Source of the DNA: Anaerolineae bacterium
GTDB taxonomy: Bacteria; Chloroflexota; Anaerolineae; Aggregatilineales; Phototrophicaceae
Length of the DNA: 32,551 bases
Direction of reading: 5' to 3'
NCBI GenBank assembly: GCA_030950085.1
Contig: JAUZRW010000051.1
Location: 1-32,551 of the forward strand
Shown here: one piece after another, positions 5,871-14,883 of the stretch
How the letters are laid out: each line of letters opens with the position of its first letter
Position numbering within the stretch: the first letter of the stretch is position 1
Position numbers and translations under genes: made by a program
The notes under the pieces: model-generated
Databases searched by the model: none
What the model saw: only the letters and a program-made list of their open reading frames with translations
Told to the model about the DNA's origin: nothing

Positions 5871-8233
5871 TGAGTACCCGCATGTTTGGTTCGGGTATTA
5901 AACGTCGTGAAGACCCGCGCCTCATCACAGGTAAGGCAAAGTACACCGATGATATCAAGCTGCCCGGAACACTTCATATGGCAGTTGTTCGCAGTCCCCA
6001 TGCTCATGCTAATATCAAAGGCATTGATACTTCAGCAGCCGAGGCAATGCCCGGTGTTGTCGCTGTCTATACGGGCGAGGCAATGAATTTGCCGATTCCC
6101 ACAGGCGCTCTGATTCCGGATTGTAATCTCATCACACCAGAACATCCCTCATTGGCGAAAGAAAAAGTGCGCTATGTCGGTGACGGTGTGGCGATTGTGC
6201 TGGCAGAAAATCGCTATCAAGCACAAGATGCCGCCGATGTGGTCAAAGTCGATTATGAAGTGCTAGGCGCTATCATCAATCCGGAAGATGCCACAAAAGA
6301 TGGTGCGCCGCAACTCTTTGATGACGTGCCGAATAATGTTGCTTTCCGTTGGCTTATGGGCGGTGCAGAAAATCAGGAAGCCAGTAACAAAGTGTTTGAA
6401 GCGGCAGATGTGGTTGTTAAAGAACGCATCGTCCAACAACGTTTACAACCCACCACGATGGAACCCCGTGCGGCTCTTGCACAATGGAATGCCGCAACAG
6501 AAGAAATGACCCTCTGGGTGACAACGCAAAATCCGCATATTCATCGTGTGCTATTAAGCGGCATCATCGGTGTACCAGAACACAAATTGCGTATCATTGC
6601 CCCCGAAGTCGGTGGTGGTTTTGGCGCAAAAATTGACCTCTACCCCGATGAAGCGCTCGCTTGTTGGGCTTCGCTACAAACAGGTCGTCCGGTGAAGTGG
6701 ACAGAAACGCGCAGTGAAAATTATGTTGCCATGACTCATGGGCGCGACCATGTGGAATACGTGGAACTTGCCGCGACTAAAGATGGCAAAGTCACGGGAA
6801 TTCGTAGCACGGTTTATGCCGGAATGGGTGCTTACCTGACGACATTTGGTGCGGGTATCCCGACGATTTTACACGCCCTGATTTATTGTGGTGTTTATGC
6901 CTTCGAGAATGCCTTCGCAGATGTCATTGGTGCATTTACCAGTGCAACGCCTGTCGAAGCCTATCGCGGTGCAGGTCGCCCCGAAGCGACATTCCTCGTT
7001 GAACGCCTGATGGATAAGATGGCAAATGCCCTTGATATGGATCCAACAGAATTGCGGCGCAAGAATCTGATTCCAAAATTTGAAGATGGCTATGCAGCCC
7101 CAACCGGAGTCACCTACGATAGCGGCGATTATGAGCCAGCACTCGATAAAGTTCTCGAAATGGCAGGTTATAGCGACTTCCGTAAAGAGCAAGAAGAAGC
7201 GCGCAAAAATGGCAAATATCTCGGTATTGGTGTCACAACTTATACAGAAATTTGTGGTCTTGGTCCCTCAGAGGTCAATGGCGCAATTGGTTTCCAAGCT
7301 GGCGGATGGGAAAGTTCAATTATCCGCATGTCCCCAACTGGTAAGGCACAAGTCTTAATTGGTGTATCGCCACATGGTCAAGGCGGAGCGACATCATTTG
7401 CCCAAATCTTCAGTGATGGCACAGGCATCCCGATGGACGACATCGAAGTCGTACATGGCGATACCAATACTACACCGATGGGCTGGGGGACGTATGGTAG
7501 CCGAAATGCGGCGGTAGGTGGCGCAGCACTGGCTGGCGCGATTACCAAATTCAAAGATAAAGCAAAGGTCATGGCAGCGCACATGCTAGAAGCGGCTGTC
7601 GAAGATATTGAATATGAAGACGGACAGTTATATGTCAAAGGGTCGCCGGACAATGCCAAGGCTATCCAAGAGATTGTCTTGATGAGCCATCTGGGGTGGG
7701 ATATGCCAGCCGGAGCAGAACCTAGCTTTGAAGTCTCAAACTTCTATAATCCGCCCAACTTCGTTTATCCCTTCGGCGCACATATCGCCATCGTAGAAAT
7801 TGACGCAGAAACAGGCACTGTTGAACTCAAACGTTATCTCGCTGTTGATGACTGTGGGCATCAAATTAACCCGATGATTGTTGCCGGGCAGATTCATGGC
7901 GGTCTTGCCCAAGGTATCGGACAAGCATTGTGCGAAGGCTCTATCTATGATGATAACGGGCAATTACTCACTGGCTCAATGATGGATTATGCCGTGCCGC
8001 GTGCCGATATGTTCCCGAACTTTGAACTTGACCATACTGTGACACCCTCGCCACATCAACCGTTGGGTATCAAGGGCGTTGGTGAAACAGGAACAATTGC
8101 TAGTACACCCACAGTTTACAATGCCGTTATGGATGCCTTGAAGCCTTTGAGTGTCGAGTCCGTTGATATGCCACTGACACCTTATCGTGTCTGGGAAGCG
8201 ATTCAAAATGCAAGTAATGGAGGAAGTGCCTAA
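5870..8233 (+). CDS. coxL: Molybdenum hydroxylase large subunit, form II CoxL-like (787 aa)
   Basis: Catalytic Mo-pterin (MCD) subunit of a xanthine-oxidase-family hydroxylase. The N-terminal a/b hammerhead domain spans about 20-135; Mo-cofactor-binding domains follow. The active-site loop reads A364-Y-R-G-A-G-R370. True aerobic CO dehydrogenases (form I) have AYxCSFR with the Cu-binding Cys; that Cys is absent here, so this is form II and CO need not be the substrate. The general-base Glu is E739 in GIKGVGETG. Other family motifs: EVGGGFGAK near 245 and GGLAQGIGQAL near 680. Length is normal. One-base overlaps with coxS and coxM indicate one operon. The true substrate (purine, nicotinate-like, aldehyde or CO) is not determined by sequence. 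Confidence 0.93.
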   Translation: MSTRMFGSGIKRREDPRLITGKAKYTDDIKLPGTLHMAVVRSPHAHANIKGIDTSAAEAMPGVVAVYTGEAMNLPIPTGALIPDCNLITPEHPSLAKEKVRYVGDGVAIVLAENRYQAQDAADVVKVDYEVLGAIINPEDATKDGAPQLFDDVPNNVAFRWLMGGAENQEASNKVFEAADVVVKERIVQQRLQPTTMEPRAALAQWNAATEEMTLWVTTQNPHIHRVLLSGIIGVPEHKLRIIAPEVGGGFGAKIDLYPDEALACWASLQTGRPVKWTETRSENYVAMTHGRDHVEYVELAATKDGKVTGIRSTVYAGMGAYLTTFGAGIPTILHALIYCGVYAFENAFADVIGAFTSATPVEAYRGAGRPEATFLVERLMDKMANALDMDPTELRRKNLIPKFEDGYAAPTGVTYDSGDYEPALDKVLEMAGYSDFRKEQEEARKNGKYLGIGVTTYTEICGLGPSEVNGAIGFQAGGWESSIIRMSPTGKAQVLIGVSPHGQGGATSFAQIFSDGTGIPMDDIEVVHGDTNTTPMGWGTYGSRNAAVGGAALAGAITKFKDKAKVMAAHMLEAAVEDIEYEDGQLYVKGSPDNAKAIQEIVLMSHLGWDMPAGAEPSFEVSNFYNPPNFVYPFGAHIAIVEIDAETGTVELKRYLAVDDCGHQINPMIVAGQIHGGLAQGIGQALCEGSIYDDNGQLLTGSMMDYAVPRADMFPNFELDHTVTPSPHQPLGIKGVGETGTIASTPTVYNAVMDALKPLSVESVDMPLTPYRVWEAIQNASNGGSA

Positions 8234-9084
8234 TGTGGCCCAAAGAATTTGATTATGTACGCGCTTCGTCTGTCGATGATGCGATTCAGCAAACAAGCGA
8301 TAACACGGATGCCAAGATTCTCGCCGGAGGGCATAGCTTGCTCCCCGCGATGAAATTGCGCTTGTCGGAACCGGGCAAATTGGTCGATATTAGCCGTCTG
8401 GCTGACCTCAAAGGCATCAGTGCCAACGGAACACTCTCCATTGGTGCGATGTCTACCCATGCCGAAATCGCTGCATCCGCCGATGTGCAACAGTATTGTG
8501 CGTCCTTGGCGACTGCCTGCGGTATGGTGGGCGACCATCAAGTCCGCAACTTTGGGACATTAGGCGGCAATATCGCTCATGCTGACCCTGCCTCTGACCC
8601 CCCGACAGTTCTTGTAGCTGCCGGGGCAACGATTCATATCAAACGCTCTAGAGGTGAGCGTTCCGTCAGCGCAGAAGACTTCTTCATTGATTTGTTCACG
8701 ACTGATTTGGAAGACGGCGAAGTCATTACCCGTATTGAAGTTCCTAATCTCAGTGGTCACAAAGCGGCTTATGTGAAGATGCCGCATCCAGCCTCTCGTT
8801 ATGCGATTGTCGGTGTCGCGGTTATCCTCGAAATGGATGGCGATACGTGCAAGAGTGCGCGAGTCGCTGTCGGTGGGGCGACTGTGAGTGCTATGCGTGC
8901 ATCGGGCGCGGAAAGTGCCTTGTCAGGCTCGTCACTTGATGATGCGGCGCTCAATGCTGCGGCTTCGGCTGTTCAGTCTGATATTAGCGATGCGCTCATG
9001 GGCGATGTCAGTTACCCCGAAAGTTATCGTCAAGCGATGTCCGGTGTTTATCTCAAACGGGCTGTTAAAGCAGCACTCGGATAA
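8233..9084 (+). CDS. coxM: Molybdenum hydroxylase FAD subunit, CoxM (283 aa)
   Basis: FAD-binding medium subunit that passes electrons from CoxS on to an acceptor. Flavin motifs are A31-G-G-H-S35 (LAGGHSLLPAMK) and T109-L-G-G-N113 (NFGTLGGNIAHADPASDPP), both as in CoxM. The C-terminal CO-dehydrogenase-flavoprotein domain spans about 175-280 (SRYAIVGVAV...). Length is typical. The start overlaps the coxL stop by one base (TAATG). The gene ends in a terminator-like hairpin at 9118, suggesting that coxSLM forms a unit separate from coxD. Confidence 0.93.
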   Translation: MWPKEFDYVRASSVDDAIQQTSDNTDAKILAGGHSLLPAMKLRLSEPGKLVDISRLADLKGISANGTLSIGAMSTHAEIAASADVQQYCASLATACGMVGDHQVRNFGTLGGNIAHADPASDPPTVLVAAGATIHIKRSRGERSVSAEDFFIDLFTTDLEDGEVITRIEVPNLSGHKAAYVKMPHPASRYAIVGVAVILEMDGDTCKSARVAVGGATVSAMRASGAESALSGSSLDDAALNAAASAVQSDISDALMGDVSYPESYRQAMSGVYLKRAVKAALG

Positions 9085-9117
9085 TCACGCGCAGGCACGT
9101 ATGTAAAGACCTTAATG

Positions 9118-9147
9118 GGGGCGTGGCATTGTCGCACGTCCCTTTTG
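9118..9147 (+). terminator. Terminator-like hairpin after coxM
   Basis: GGGGCGTG (9118-9125) and CACGTCCC (9135-9142) pair as 8 bp including one G-U, with a 9-nt loop, followed directly by TTTTGT. It lies 34 bp after the coxM stop. Confidence 0.55.
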
Positions 9148-9208
9148 TATGATTAAGATAAGAGCAAGGCATATCTTGGGTACGACCTGCAAATGGTTTT
9201 TGACCAGC

Positions 9209-9272
9209 GGACGGCATGTATGCCGTCCCTACAGGTCATAATGGTTATGTAGGGACGAGATATATCTCGTCC
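9209..9272. repeat. Double-hairpin repeat between coxM and coxD
   Basis: Two perfect or near-perfect 20-bp hairpins, GGACGGCATGTATGCCGTCC and GGACGAGATATATCTCGTCC, face each other across an inverted CCCTACA/TGTAGGG pair. It has the same architecture as the core of the MITEs at 14745 and 25663 but lacks their outer ends. The 275-bp coxM-coxD gap holds no gene. Confidence 0.65.
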
Positions 9273-9359
9273 GTCATGAATATTTCAAGTACTTGCGATG
9301 CTATTATGTCTTGCCCTGACACGTATAAACAGTCAATGATGGTATTGGTGAAAAAATAA

Positions 9360-10271
9360 ATGATGTTTGATAGTGTGGATTCCGTACAAGAGGCTCTCGC
9401 AAAGCATGATTATATTGCCGAACGGGGCTTATCAACCTCGATTTTTTTAGCTCTAAAGACTGGCAAACCCCTCTTTTTAGAAGGTGATGCCGGAGTGGGC
9501 AAAACAGAAATTGCCAAAGTGCTTTCTGCCATGTTGGATACCGACTTAATTCGCTTGCAATGTTATGAAGGCTTGGATACTAGCACCGCCCTCTATGAAT
9601 GGGATTATGCCTCACAAATGCTGCATCTGCGCCTCATGGAAGCGAGTGGCAGCAACCGTACCGCTATGGAAGGCGAATTGTTCTCGCGGCGCTTTTTGCA
9701 GGCACGCCCTCTGTTGCAGGCGGTTGAAGCAAGCAAAAATGGTCATGTACCTGTGCTGCTGATTGATGAACTAGACCGCAGCGATGAAGAGTTTGAGGCT
9801 TTTTTGCTCGAAATTTTGTCAGATTTTCAGGTGACGATTCCTGAAATTGGTACGATTAAAGCCGAACAACCGCCTGTCGTGATTGTGACTTCTAACCGTA
9901 CCCGCGAGATTCATGATGCCCTCAAACGGCGTTGTCTCTATTACTGGATTGATTATCCGACTTTCCAAAAAGAGTTAGAGATTGTGCGTCGTAAAGCACC
10001 GGAAGTCGAAGAAATTCTCGCACGTCAAATCACGGCTTTTATCCAAGAAATGCGGCGTATGGAATTGTTCAAGCGACCCGGTGTGGCGGAAACGCTGGAT
10101 TGGACGGCGGCGCTGATTGCACTTGACCAAAGCGCCCTCGATTTAGAAATTGTTGAAGATACGCTGGGCGTAATTTTGAAGTATCAAGACGATATCAATA
10201 TGATGGACAAAGAAACATTACAAAACCTACTCGATAGGGCAAAAGTAGAAGCGACTAGAGTGCAAGGATAG
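9360..10271 (+). CDS. coxD: MoxR-type AAA+ ATPase, CoxD (303 aa)
   Basis: AAA+ ATPase of the MoxR/CoxD group. In Oligotropha, CoxD is needed to mature the Mo active site; here it would act with CoxE on the CoxL-type subunit. Walker A is G42-D-A-G-V-G-K-T49; Walker B is LLIDELDR with D136 and E137. A sensor-1-like segment is VVIVTSNRTREI near 180, and KRRCLYYWIDYPT follows, as usual for MoxR. Two consecutive ATGs (9360, 9363) are possible starts; the ribosome binding site is weak. The downstream amidase begins 7 bp after the stop, so the two are cotranscribed. Confidence 0.92.
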   Translation: MMFDSVDSVQEALAKHDYIAERGLSTSIFLALKTGKPLFLEGDAGVGKTEIAKVLSAMLDTDLIRLQCYEGLDTSTALYEWDYASQMLHLRLMEASGSNRTAMEGELFSRRFLQARPLLQAVEASKNGHVPVLLIDELDRSDEEFEAFLLEILSDFQVTIPEIGTIKAEQPPVVIVTSNRTREIHDALKRRCLYYWIDYPTFQKELEIVRRKAPEVEEILARQITAFIQEMRRMELFKRPGVAETLDWTAALIALDQSALDLEIVEDTLGVILKYQDDINMMDKETLQNLLDRAKVEATRVQG

Positions 10272-10278
10272 TGTCATT

Positions 10279-11775
10279 ATGACCTTTGCAGAATATACAC
10301 AATACGATGGATTGGGTTTGGCTGAACTCGTGAAAAAAGGCGAGGTTTCGGCATTGGAATTAGTCGAAACAGCGATTGAGCGCATTGAAACGCATAATCC
10401 GAAAATAAATGCTGTTATTCACAAAATGTACGATGTAGCACGCGAAGCTGCACAGGGCGATTTGCCCGATGGGGCGTTTAAGGGCGTGCCATTTTTGCTC
10501 AAAGACTTGCTCGGAAACTATGCCGGTGAGCCAATTGCTTCAGGCAGCCGCTTCATGAAAGATTATCGCCCGACAGTGCATAGTGAATTGGTCAAACGCT
10601 ATCTGGCAACAGGCGTTGTCGTTGTCGGCAAAACCAATACACCTGAATTAGGACTCGTGCCATTCACTGAACCGGAGGCGTTTGGTGCAACGCGCAATCC
10701 ATGGGATACGAATCACTCGCCCGGCGGCTCTAGTGGTGGTAGTGGAGCGGCTGTTGCGGCTGGATTTGTTCCACTCGCATCAGGGGGCGATGGCGGCGGT
10801 TCAATACGCATTCCGTCTTCTGCTTGTGCCTTATTTGGCATGAAACCCACTCGCGCCCGTACTCCATCGGGTCCCAGTCCAGATGATAATTGGGCAGGAT
10901 TGACTGTCCAACATGTCTTGACACGTTCAGTACGCGATAGTGCCGCGATGTTGGATGCCACAATGGGCGCGGATATCGGCGCACCGTATTATGCACCGCC
11001 ACCACAACGCCCGTATCTTGAAGACGTAAGAACACCGCCTGATAAACTGAAAATTGCCTTCACATCGCTACCTTTTATGGGCAAAACAGTCGATAGTGAT
11101 TGCAAAAAAGCACTGACAACAGCCGTTGCTCTACTGCGTGAATTGGGGCATGAAGTCGTTGAAGCAGCACCGCAAATTGACGGTAAGGCGCTGTCTATTG
11201 CCATGCTGACGATGTTGGCAGGCAAAACGTCGGCGAATATTGATGAAATGGCAGCCTTAGTGGGGCGCAAACCTAAGCGCAATCAATTTGAAGTCATGAC
11301 ATGGGCGCTCTATGTCTACGGCAAGTCTATCAGTGCCAATCAATATGCTAAAGCGATAACGATTCTCAATGCGGCTGGGCGCACAATTGCGCCATTTTTT
11401 GAAACTTACGATGTCTTATTGACACCCACATTGGCAACTCCTCCGGCTGTAATCGGCTCTCTGCAACCCACCGATGCCGAAAAAAGACAGCTTGAACTTT
11501 TAGGGCGCTTACGGGCGGGTTGGGCAATGAAAGCTGCCAAAATGATTGAGCAATTTGCCGAAACATCGTTTGAGTATATCCCGTACCTGCCCGTATTTAA
11601 TATCACCGGACAGCCGGCAATGTCTGTTCCTTTGCATTGGAATGATGTCGGATTACCGATTGGCGTGCAGTTTGTCGGACGCTATGCTGATGAGGCAACA
11701 TTATTTCGTCTAGCAGGTCAATTAGAGCAAGCAAAACCATGGTTTGACCATCGCCCATCAGGATATTGCATCTGA
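10279..11775 (+). CDS. Amidase-signature family amidase (498 aa)
   Basis: Hydrolase of the amidase-signature superfamily, which cleaves carboxamides through a Ser-cisSer-Lys triad. The triad is visible: K75 (PFLLKDLLG), S151 ([10 protein letters not shown]) and S175 ([10 protein letters not shown]). The 24-residue spacing between the serines is canonical. The Gly/Ser-rich signature and KTNTPELG are intact, and length is typical. It is embedded between coxD and coxE, with 7 bp to coxD. AAGGA lies 10 nt before the ATG. Its position suggests it acts on the same substrate chain as the Mo hydroxylase, for example opening an amide produced after ring hydroxylation. That link is inference; specificity cannot be read from sequence. 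Confidence 0.9.
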   Translation: MTFAEYTQYDGLGLAELVKKGEVSALELVETAIERIETHNPKINAVIHKMYDVAREAAQGDLPDGAFKGVPFLLKDLLGNYAGEPIASGSRFMKDYRPTVHSELVKRYLATGVVVVGKTNTPELGLVPFTEPEAFGATRNPWDTNHSPGGSSGGSGAAVAAGFVPLASGGDGGGSIRIPSSACALFGMKPTRARTPSGPSPDDNWAGLTVQHVLTRSVRDSAAMLDATMGADIGAPYYAPPPQRPYLEDVRTPPDKLKIAFTSLPFMGKTVDSDCKKALTTAVALLRELGHEVVEAAPQIDGKALSIAMLTMLAGKTSANIDEMAALVGRKPKRNQFEVMTWALYVYGKSISANQYAKAITILNAAGRTIAPFFETYDVLLTPTLATPPAVIGSLQPTDAEKRQLELLGRLRAGWAMKAAKMIEQFAETSFEYIPYLPVFNITGQPAMSVPLHWNDVGLPIGVQFVGRYADEATLFRLAGQLEQAKPWFDHRPSGYCI

Positions 11776-11784
11776 AAAACAGAA

Positions 11785-11862
11785 TGAAGCACATAGAGAA
11801 TCTTAATTCAAAACCATGCTCTGATTCTCTGTGTCTTTGCGTTATGCTTTTTCTAAAAATAA
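11785..11862 (-). repeat. CACAGAG-type imperfect hairpin repeat
   Basis: On the minus strand: AAAAAGCATAACGCAAAG, ACACAGAGAATCAGAG, then TTTTGAATTAAGATTCTCTATGTG. The two arms (AAAGACACAGAGAATC and GATTCTCTATGTGCTTC) are imperfectly complementary. It lies 10 bp after the amidase stop. Confidence 0.55.
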
Positions 11863-11925
11863 CCTGAGTTTTGGATAAACACAGAAAATGTGTTTTTTCG
11901 GCAAATTATGGATTTTCGGGTGTAA

Positions 11926-11945
11926 GGGCGCAATCCATTGCGCCC
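11926..11945. repeat. Perfect palindromic hairpin GGGCGCAAT-CC-ATTGCGCCC
   Basis: A 9-bp perfect stem around CC, followed by CCTACAAC, in the amidase-coxE gap. It is a single-hairpin member of the GTAGGGGC palindrome family. Confidence 0.55.
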
Positions 11946-12032
11946 CTACAACGGACTGTGACCTTTTATGACCTCACATTTTCGATGAAACTCTTAAACA
12001 AAATTCACGTTAAAAATACAATGAAATGACCT

Positions 12033-13289
12033 ATGACTCATAACGATAACAATAAAAAAAGCCAAGTCAAAGGCGTTTATCTCGGTTCGCAAGACAACGA
12101 TACCCACTACGAAGGCGGACAACTCCTGCATAATCTCCTGCTCTTCGGGCGTGTCTGCCGTGCTTTGGGCATGAATGTGACACCGAATCGCATGATGGAA
12201 GTCGCACGGGCATTAGAGCATATTGAACTCGGCAATAAGATAGATTTCTATCATACGCTGCGAACCTTCATGGTGACACATCCCAAAGAATTTGATTATT
12301 ACGATGAGGCGTTCGATATTTTTTGGCGGCGACCCACTGATGAGTGGACAACGCTTGATTTGCGCCCCTTCGAGTCCGAACGTCTCCAGAAGAAAAAGAA
12401 ATTTGTTCCACCGTCTAATTCTAGCCCAAGCGATGATGACACACAGCCGCAAGATGTTGACCCGATGCTAACTGCTGTGGTAGCAACCTATAGTCAACAA
12501 GAATCATTGCGCTATCGAGATTTTGCCGAGATGACCGTACAAGAATTGGAGATGGCAAAGCGCATCATGGAACGTTTGCCCGAATCATTGGGAACACGCA
12601 AAACACGGCGCTACAAACGCGGCAAAGGGCGACAAATAGACTTACGGCGGACATTGCGTGAGAGTATGCGGCGCGGCGGTGATGTCTTGCACTTGCCGAC
12701 TCGTACTCCGAACGAAAAACCGCGCCCTGTTGTGCTGATTTGTGATATTAGCGGCAGCATGGAGCGTTATACCCGTGTGCTACTTCATTTTCTGCACACC
12801 ATGGCTGTCGGGATGACTCAAGTCGAATCATTCGTTTTCAGCACACAATTGACTCGTATCACCCGTCAGATTCGGCAAAAATCAGTCGATGAAGCACTCG
12901 CCGAAGTGGGACGCACGGTGAAGCAATGGGGCGGTGGCACAAACACAGGCGAGTCACTGCATAGCTTCAATTATGATTGGTCGCGGCGTGTCTTAGGGCG
13001 TGGCGCGATTGTCATGATGATTACCGATGGTTGGGATAGGGGCGATAGGGAATTATTAGAGCATGAGGTAGCGCGTTTAGGTCGCTCCTGTGAACGCCTC
13101 ATCTGGCTTAATCCGTTGCTCGATTCGCCGGATTACGAACCGTTGACTCGTGGCGCACAAGCGATTTTACCCTACATTGATGACTTCTTGCCGATTCGCA
13201 ACCTCGCCAACTTAGAAGCGATTATCAAAGCCTTGCAAGGTCTCAATATGCGAACCGCTCTCCCCTATCAGAAGAAATATGCGCGTTAG
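12033..13289 (+). CDS. coxE: CoxE-like VWA-domain protein (418 aa)
   Basis: VWA-domain protein of the CoxE family, the partner of CoxD in maturing Mo hydroxylases. The VWA domain begins near residue 230 with the MIDAS motif D238-I-S240-G-S242 (LICDISGSM). A later metal-site Thr is in the GGGTNTGESL segment near 310, and MITDGWDRGD near 330 completes the fold. The N-terminal part (50-110) is helical and resembles CoxE N-termini; residues 115-145 are a Ser/Asp/Gln linker, and a basic patch RKTRRYKRGKGR lies near 190. No clear Shine-Dalgarno is seen before the ATG. It is separated from the amidase by a 257-bp gap with two repeat hairpins. No coxF/xdhC homologue follows. Confidence 0.9.
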   Translation: MTHNDNNKKSQVKGVYLGSQDNDTHYEGGQLLHNLLLFGRVCRALGMNVTPNRMMEVARALEHIELGNKIDFYHTLRTFMVTHPKEFDYYDEAFDIFWRRPTDEWTTLDLRPFESERLQKKKKFVPPSNSSPSDDDTQPQDVDPMLTAVVATYSQQESLRYRDFAEMTVQELEMAKRIMERLPESLGTRKTRRYKRGKGRQIDLRRTLRESMRRGGDVLHLPTRTPNEKPRPVVLICDISGSMERYTRVLLHFLHTMAVGMTQVESFVFSTQLTRITRQIRQKSVDEALAEVGRTVKQWGGGTNTGESLHSFNYDWSRRVLGRGAIVMMITDGWDRGDRELLEHEVARLGRSCERLIWLNPLLDSPDYEPLTRGAQAILPYIDDFLPIRNLANLEAIIKALQGLNMRTALPYQKKYAR

Positions 13290-13304
13290 ATGATGGGTTA
13301 CGAA

Positions 13305-13395
13305 AAAATGTAACGCAAAGAAACGGAGAATCAGAGGCGCAGAGTATACTTTTTTGAATAAGATTCTTTGTGTACTTTGTGGTTCATTTCTTCAA
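13305..13395 (+). repeat. CACAGAG-type imperfect hairpin repeat
   Basis: AACGCAAAGAAACGGAGAATC ... TTTTTTGAATAAGATTC followed by TTTGTGTACTTTGTGGTTC: the right part is an imperfect reverse complement of the left. It lies between the convergent coxE and TolB-like genes and could act as a bidirectional terminator. Confidence 0.55.
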
Positions 13396-13416
13396 CTTAT
13401 TTCCCAGATTCTGTAC

Positions 13417-14607
13417 CTATTGCGATTCTATCCAACGCGGATGAAATGCTTGCTCGGAAATCAGGGTGACTGCGCCTGTTTCAGCATCTAGTACCCAAAT
13501 TTGCGGGCTTGTCTGATTGTTTGCTGTGCCATCATCGTTTAATAGTGGGATGCGCTGCACAACAAGACTATCTCCTGTGCGATTCCACGCGAAGTAATGA
13601 TGACTATAGTTTTCATCAACCAGCAAGGGAGTTATTTCCTGTGTGCTAACATCAATATTGTAAAGTTGGAAACCGCGAGTATAGCGTTCATCCATGTAAC
13701 GCCGTTCAATCGTGACGAATTGCCCGCTCGGATGCCAATCAATAGCCGAATCATCTATCGCGGCTTGTGGGTCAGTGAAGTTTCTAATGACAGGTGGGTC
13801 TTGTGTGAAATCGACAATTTTCATATAGGCGAAGAAAGCCCCTTGCCGCGCAATCATATCAGGGAAAATCAGTTTGCGTCCATCAGGCGATAGTGCGCCG
13901 ACACTGCCTTGTGAACTCGGCACAAAATTGAGCGAGGGTCGGTTATCGCTATCTTGCGTTGTGAAGTTATAGACGAGGATGCCGGGCTGATGAGCTTCCC
14001 CACTAAAAAAAACAATCGTATTGCCATCATCCGCCCATTGTGGTGAATAGCCTGATGTTTGTGAATCGACTGAAAGGGACTGCGTTTGTCCTGTTGCAAT
14101 ATCTAATACCCAAATATCTGGCGCACCATCACTATGACCCTCAGAATCGAGATTAGGTGCTTGGCGCATATAGACGATGGCATTATCTGATGGATGAAAA
14201 ATAGGCGTATAACATTCCGCGCCTTGCGAACCACAATCTGTCAATTGTTCAACCGCGCCCGTTTGCAAATCCAGCAAATAAATATCAAGTGTGCGCGTTG
14301 CGGCATGGCGTTCACTATAAGCGATAAAACGCCCATCAGGACTCACGCCAAAATCGAAAATACCCATTTCGCTATCAGTGACTGCCCGTGCCTGTGACGG
14401 GTCATCCACAGGGGCAATCCACACATTTTGAATGGGTGCATCTAAGGGATAGAGATAAGCGACCTGCGCCTCTTTGCCTGCCAAATCGCTGAAATAATTG
14501 ACCCCACTAGCAATCACTAGCAGCAGAATCACAAGCACAGCAATGGTCACATCAGAAAATAAAATATCGAATATTTGGCGAGATGCTTTTGTCTTGTTGT
14601 CGCCCAT
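13417..14607 (-). CDS. Membrane-anchored TolB/WD40-like beta-propeller protein (396 aa)
   Basis: One N-terminal membrane segment (about residues 21-41, VTIAVLVILLLVIASGV) is followed by an extracytoplasmic beta-propeller. TolB-type PD40 blades recur: SPDGRFIAYSERH, HPSDNAIVYMRQ, WADDGNTIVFFSG, SPDGRKLIFPD, HPSGQFVTIERR and WNRTGDSLVVQR, each followed by an LLDLQTGAV- or VLDAETGAV-type strand. That is about six blades. An ATG at 14634 is in frame, but ATG 14607 has GAGGA with 7-nt spacing and is chosen. Such proteins are common exported sensors or scaffolds in Chloroflexota; no specific role can be assigned. Confidence 0.82.
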   Translation of the reverse strand: MGDNKTKASRQIFDILFSDVTIAVLVILLLVIASGVNYFSDLAGKEAQVAYLYPLDAPIQNVWIAPVDDPSQARAVTDSEMGIFDFGVSPDGRFIAYSERHAATRTLDIYLLDLQTGAVEQLTDCGSQGAECYTPIFHPSDNAIVYMRQAPNLDSEGHSDGAPDIWVLDIATGQTQSLSVDSQTSGYSPQWADDGNTIVFFSGEAHQPGILVYNFTTQDSDNRPSLNFVPSSQGSVGALSPDGRKLIFPDMIARQGAFFAYMKIVDFTQDPPVIRNFTDPQAAIDDSAIDWHPSGQFVTIERRYMDERYTRGFQLYNIDVSTQEITPLLVDENYSHHYFAWNRTGDSLVVQRIPLLNDDGTANNQTSPQIWVLDAETGAVTLISEQAFHPRWIESQ

Positions 14608-14744
14608 CGCACTATCCTCAAGACTCGCGTACACCTCTATGATAGCGAATCATGGCAAATTGTCTATCCTGCGCGGCATAGCGTCGGGGTGATTGTATCA
14701 AATCCAATATGCTACGCTTTTTCTTGAATGGCGAATAAATACCC

Positions 14745-14883
14745 AAATTCAATAAATCACAGATTCACGGTAGAGGTCATAGCGGACGTGATATATCACG
14801 TCCCTACAGGTTATAAAGGGTCATTTGTAGGACAGCATACATGCTGTCCGCCGAGAAAAACCAAATCATGATTCACTGAAATT
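14745..14883 (-). mobile_element. Double-hairpin MITE, copy A
   Basis: Ends AAATTCAATAAATCACAGAT and, on the other strand, AATTTCAGTGAATCATGAT are imperfect terminal inverted repeats. The core has GGACGTGATATATCACGTCC and GGACAGCATACATGCTGTCC, flanking CCTACAGG and TTTGTAGG. Nearly the whole sequence recurs in inverted orientation at 25663-25814. Its right end touches the stop codon of the aminotransferase (14884). No coding capacity. Confidence 0.8.

Noticed and set aside
6869-7192. 107-codon minus-strand frame opposite coxL
   Set aside because: Antisense shadow of a conserved coding region with no ribosome binding site.
5870-8233. True aerobic CO dehydrogenase (form I)
   Set aside because: The active-site loop is AYRGAGR without the Cu-binding Cys, and gene order is S-L-M, so only a form II-like hydroxylase is supported.
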